From positions 1 to 14,050 of the forward strand of contig JBJMJE010000264.1 in the NCBI GenBank assembly GCA_045806505.1: 14,050 nt of DNA, given 5' to 3'. The notes below the pieces were generated by a model, which saw only the letters and a program-made list of their open reading frames with translations, searched no databases and was not told where the DNA came from. Positions 11,539-14,050 of this stretch are shown one piece after another (within the stretch, counting starts at the first letter, position 1; each line of letters begins with the position of its first letter). The DNA is from DASVFB01 sp045806505. Lineage in GTDB: Bacteria; Actinomycetota; Thermoleophilia; Gaiellales; Gaiellaceae. The translations under genes and the position numbers were made by a program.

Positions 11539-14050
11539 ATGCGGTTGTGGCTGGCAGCGGGGGTTGCGGTTCTTGCAGTGTCCTTCGTTGCGGGTGCGTC
11601 CGGCGACGCGAAGGGCGCGCCTCTTGCCGTGCCGGTCGCGAATCCGTACGTCTCGGCTGCCCCCGACGTGATCGTGGGCGAGGCCGACGGCTTCGCCGAT
11701 GTCACGGTGACCCCGTCCGCCCCGGGCTTGAACTCCGTGGCGGTGAGCTACGACACGGCCGCGATCAACGCTACGCAGGGCACAGCCTGCGACAGCGACT
11801 ACGTGAGGGCGGCCGGCACGCTCACGTTCCTGCCGGGGGAGATAAGCAAGGTCGTGCACATCCAGATAGTCGACTGCGCCGTCCTCGAAAGCCCGGAAAC
11901 GTTCAGGTTCTTCCTGTTCAGCAACAACTTCATCGCGCGCGGCAGCACGCTGATCACGATCGTCGACAACGACACGGTCGTGCCGGCGCCGAGCGCAGTC
12001 GTACGTGATGTCGTGGTCGACGAGCAGAGCGGCAACGCGCTCGTCACCGTGCTGCTCGGAGGTTTCGTCGGCAAAGCATCCGCAAGCCCGGCCACGGTCG
12101 ATTACGCGACGAGCGATGGCGCGGCAACGTCGGGCGCGGACTACACCGCCGTCAACGGCACGCTCACGTTCGCAGCCGGTCAGGTCGTGAAGACCGTTCT
12201 CGTGCCCATCCTCGATGACGTACCGGCCGAGCCCGCCGAGAGCTTCTCGTTCAATCTGAGCAATCCCTCGGGTGCGACGATCGGGGACGCGGCCGCGCGA
12301 GTGCTCATCGGTCCGAGTGACGCCCCGGCGACAGGGCAGCCGTTCGTCTCGATTCAGCCGGACGTCGTCGTAGGCGAGAGCGACGGCTTCGTCGACCTGA
12401 CGTTGAGTCTGTCGGCCCCCGGCCTGAACCCTGATGCGGTGAGCTTCAGCACGAGTGACGCGACGGCGATCGAAGGCGAATCTTGCGACAACGATTACGT
12501 CAGGACAACCGGTTCTCTGACGTTCTTGCCGGGTGAGACGACCAAGGTCGTGCGGGTTCAGATACTCGATTGTCCGGTGACGGAGGGGCTGGAGACGTTC
12601 ACGCTCTTCCTCTTCAGCAACAACTTCATCGCGCGATCGAGCGTGCTTGTCACGATCGTCGATCGGACGATCACGCTGAACAGCATCGCTGTCAGTCCGC
12701 CGAGCCCGGCTGTTCCCAAAGGCCTCGACAAGCAGCTGACGGTCACGGGGAACTACTCGAACGCGGCAACCATCGACCTGACGTCGACTGCAGTGTGGAC
12801 GTCGTCGACACCGGCGAATGCGACCGTCACTACGTCTCCGTTCACGGCAGGCGGGCTGGTGCACGCGGCCAACGAGGGGACGAGCACTATCACGGCGACA
12901 CTCGGCGCGCTCAGTGACAGCACGCTGGTGACCGTCGGAGCGCCGGTGCTCGCGAGCATCACGGTCAACCCGCCGCTGCCGACGATCCCCTTCGGTACCG
13001 ATCAGCAGTTCAGCACGACAGGCATTTTCACGGACGGCTCGACCAACGATCTTCCCTCCGCACCGACATGGCTGTCGGCGACGCTCGCGGTCGCCACGAT
13101 CAACGCCGCGGGGCTCGCTCATCCGACCGGTGTTGGGACGAGCACGATCAGCGCCAGCTTGCAGGGAATCACCGGCTCGACGACCCTCACCGTCGGCAAG
13201 GCGAATCAGACGATCACGTTCGCGCAGCCCGCGGACAGGACGTTCGGAGACGCGGATTTCGCCGCGGGCGCGACTTCGACATCGAATCTCGCCGTCGGCT
13301 TCAGCCCGAGCGGCAGCTGCACCGTGAGCGGAACGACGGTGCACATCACCGGAGCCGGGTCGTGCACGATCACGGCTTCGCAGACGGGGAACGTCAATTA
13401 CAACGGCGCCACGAACGTCCCGCGAACGTTCCAGATCGCGAAGGCGAATCAGGCCATCACGGTCAACACGCATGCGCCGCTGTCCGCTGCCGGTGGCTCG
13501 AGCTTCTCGGTGTCTGCGAACGCCGCCGGAGGATCGGTTTCGTACTCGAGCGCCGGTGCCTGCACGAACTCGGGGTCGTTCTTCACGACGACGAGCGGCG
13601 GCGGCACCTGCACCGTCAGGTACGACCAACTCGGAAACACGAACTTCAACGCCGCTCCGCAGGTGACCGAGAACGTCGGCATCACGGCGCAGAAGCAGGA
13701 GCAGACGATCACGTTCGGCGCCCTGTCGAGCAAGACCTTCGGCGACGCCGACTTCTCGGTGAGCGCGACGGCGTCGTCTGGCCTGGCGGTCTCCCTCGCC
13801 GCCGGCGGCAACTGCACGATCACCGGCGCGGCTGTGCATATCGCCGGAGCGGGCTCGTGCACCGTGACGGCGTCGCAGGACGGCAACGCCGCCTACAACG
13901 CGGCGGCGGCGGTCGCGCGGACCTTCACGATCGCAAAGGCGAGTCAGACGATCACGTTCGCGGCGCTCTCCGACAAGAAGGCGGGCGACGCGGACTTCGG
14001 GCTCGGCGCGACCGCGTCCTCCGGCCTCGCGGTCTCCTACACCGCGAGCG
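11539..14050 (+). CDS. Large secreted Calx-beta / Ig-like repeat protein (3' end beyond the window)
   Basis: ATG 11539 lies seven bases after GAGGAG (11526-11531). Read by hand, the frame has no stop for 837 codons up to the window edge. Residues 1 to about 24 form a signal peptide (MRLWLAAGVAVLAVSFVAGA). Three Calx-beta-like domains follow: 38-143, 150-257 and 270-375. The first and third align without gaps (67 of 106 residues identical by hand count) and share the Cys pairs 84/113 and 316/345; the middle one is a different subtype with DYATSDGAATSGADYTAV. Two BIG2-like Ig domains lie at about 379-463 and 470-553. Then come repeats of 81-84 aa beginning K-A/Q-x-Q at 554, 635, 719 and 801, resembling bacterial MBG-type Ig repeats, with Cys pairs 594/609, 675/691 and 759/774. 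The protein is probably exported and adhesive or structural; the C-terminal anchor is not visible. It appears to have its own promoter, separate from the upstream operon. Confidence 0.9.
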   Translation, partial: MRLWLAAGVAVLAVSFVAGASGDAKGAPLAVPVANPYVSAAPDVIVGEADGFADVTVTPSAPGLNSVAVSYDTAAINATQGTACDSDYVRAAGTLTFLPGEISKVVHIQIVDCAVLESPETFRFFLFSNNFIARGSTLITIVDNDTVVPAPSAVVRDVVVDEQSGNALVTVLLGGFVGKASASPATVDYATSDGAATSGADYTAVNGTLTFAAGQVVKTVLVPILDDVPAEPAESFSFNLSNPSGATIGDAAARVLIGPSDAPATGQPFVSIQPDVVVGESDGFVDLTLSLSAPGLNPDAVSFSTSDATAIEGESCDNDYVRTTGSLTFLPGETTKVVRVQILDCPVTEGLETFTLFLFSNNFIARSSVLVTIVDRTITLNSIAVSPPSPAVPKGLDKQLTVTGNYSNAATIDLTSTAVWTSSTPANATVTTSPFTAGGLVHAANEGTSTITATLGALSDSTLVTVGAPVLASITVNPPLPTIPFGTDQQFSTTGIFTDGSTNDLPSAPTWLSATLAVATINAAGLAHPTGVGTSTISASLQGITGSTTLTVGKANQTITFAQPADRTFGDADFAAGATSTSNLAVGFSPSGSCTVSGTTVHITGAGSCTITASQTGNVNYNGATNVPRTFQIAKANQAITVNTHAPLSAAGGSSFSVSANAAGGSVSYSSAGACTNSGSFFTTTSGGGTCTVRYDQLGNTNFNAAPQVTENVGITAQKQEQTITFGALSSKTFGDADFSVSATASSGLAVSLAAGGNCTITGAAVHIAGAGSCTVTASQDGNAAYNAAAAVARTFTIAKASQTITFAALSDKKAGDADFGLGATASSGLAVSYTAS
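13198..14050 (+). repeat. Tandem Ig-like repeat units in the secreted protein gene
   Basis: The units start at 13198, 13441, 13693 and 13939, with lengths of 243, 252 and 246 bases; the last is cut by the window edge. Units 1, 3 and 4 share QTITF, GDADF and, where complete, GSCT-V/I-TASQ-x-GN. Unit 2 has diverged (ITVNTHAPLSAAGGSSF) but keeps the Cys pair and a GNTNFNAA echo. The 14-base string CAGACGATCACGTT recurs at the start of units 1, 3 and 4. Confidence 0.8.

Noticed and set aside
11500..13839. A 779-codon open frame on the minus strand
   Set aside because: It is the mirror of the repeat protein gene. The plus strand has a signal peptide, a Shine-Dalgarno and recognisable domains, while the minus product is Arg-rich with no family likeness. 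Long antisense frames are common in GC-rich genes.

Overview
The window looks like one contig of chromosome from a high-GC actinobacterium. I infer a Thermoleophilia-like lineage (Gaiellales or Solirubrobacterales), from memory of family content and without a search. The composition is strongly GC-rich, many starts are GTG or TTG, start and stop codons often overlap, and no transposase, integrase or CRISPR array is visible. The coding density is that of an ordinary chromosome.

Left part (1-4286): a tRNA-Val(CAC) gene on the minus strand; a 94-aa ABM-like small protein with a strong Shine-Dalgarno; an ECF sigma factor overlapping the gene for its probable membrane anti-sigma partner (DUF4349 type); a 66-aa two-helix membrane protein; tRNA-Ser(GGA) followed by a perfect hairpin; a leader region that folds well on paper; a 271-aa surface-type protein with an internal signal-like segment and a duplicated 24-residue motif; a perfect 14-bp hairpin; an ArsR-like winged-helix regulator; and an intergenic stretch holding what looks like the N-terminal stub of a TetR regulator behind two abutting CAAA-N5-TTTG palindromes.

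Middle part (4287-7971): a three-gene operon with overlapping ends encodes a lactate 2-monooxygenase-like FMN enzyme, a zinc alcohol dehydrogenase and a PaaI-type thioesterase. A minus-strand YajO-like aldo/keto reductase converges on it. The convergent gap carries two copies, 99 bp apart, of an element centred on the palindrome GGTGGCTGCCACC.

Right part (8010-14050): a tightly packed four-gene operon encodes a full-length acyl-CoA dehydrogenase with the catalytic Glu, an unusually short (202 aa) second acyl-CoA dehydrogenase subunit, an SDR oxidoreductase and a DUF1835 protein. The first two are probably partners in a heteromeric dehydrogenase for a CoA-thioester substrate I cannot identify. 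The window ends inside a large secreted protein (at least 837 aa) with a signal peptide, three Calx-beta-like domains in an A-B-A' arrangement, two BIG2-like Ig domains and Cys-containing repeats of about 82 aa.

No clearly new multi-gene system is proven here. The best candidates for a second look are the short acyl-CoA dehydrogenase partner, the structured leader with the surface protein after it, the TetR stub with its tandem palindromes, and the duplicated intergenic element.
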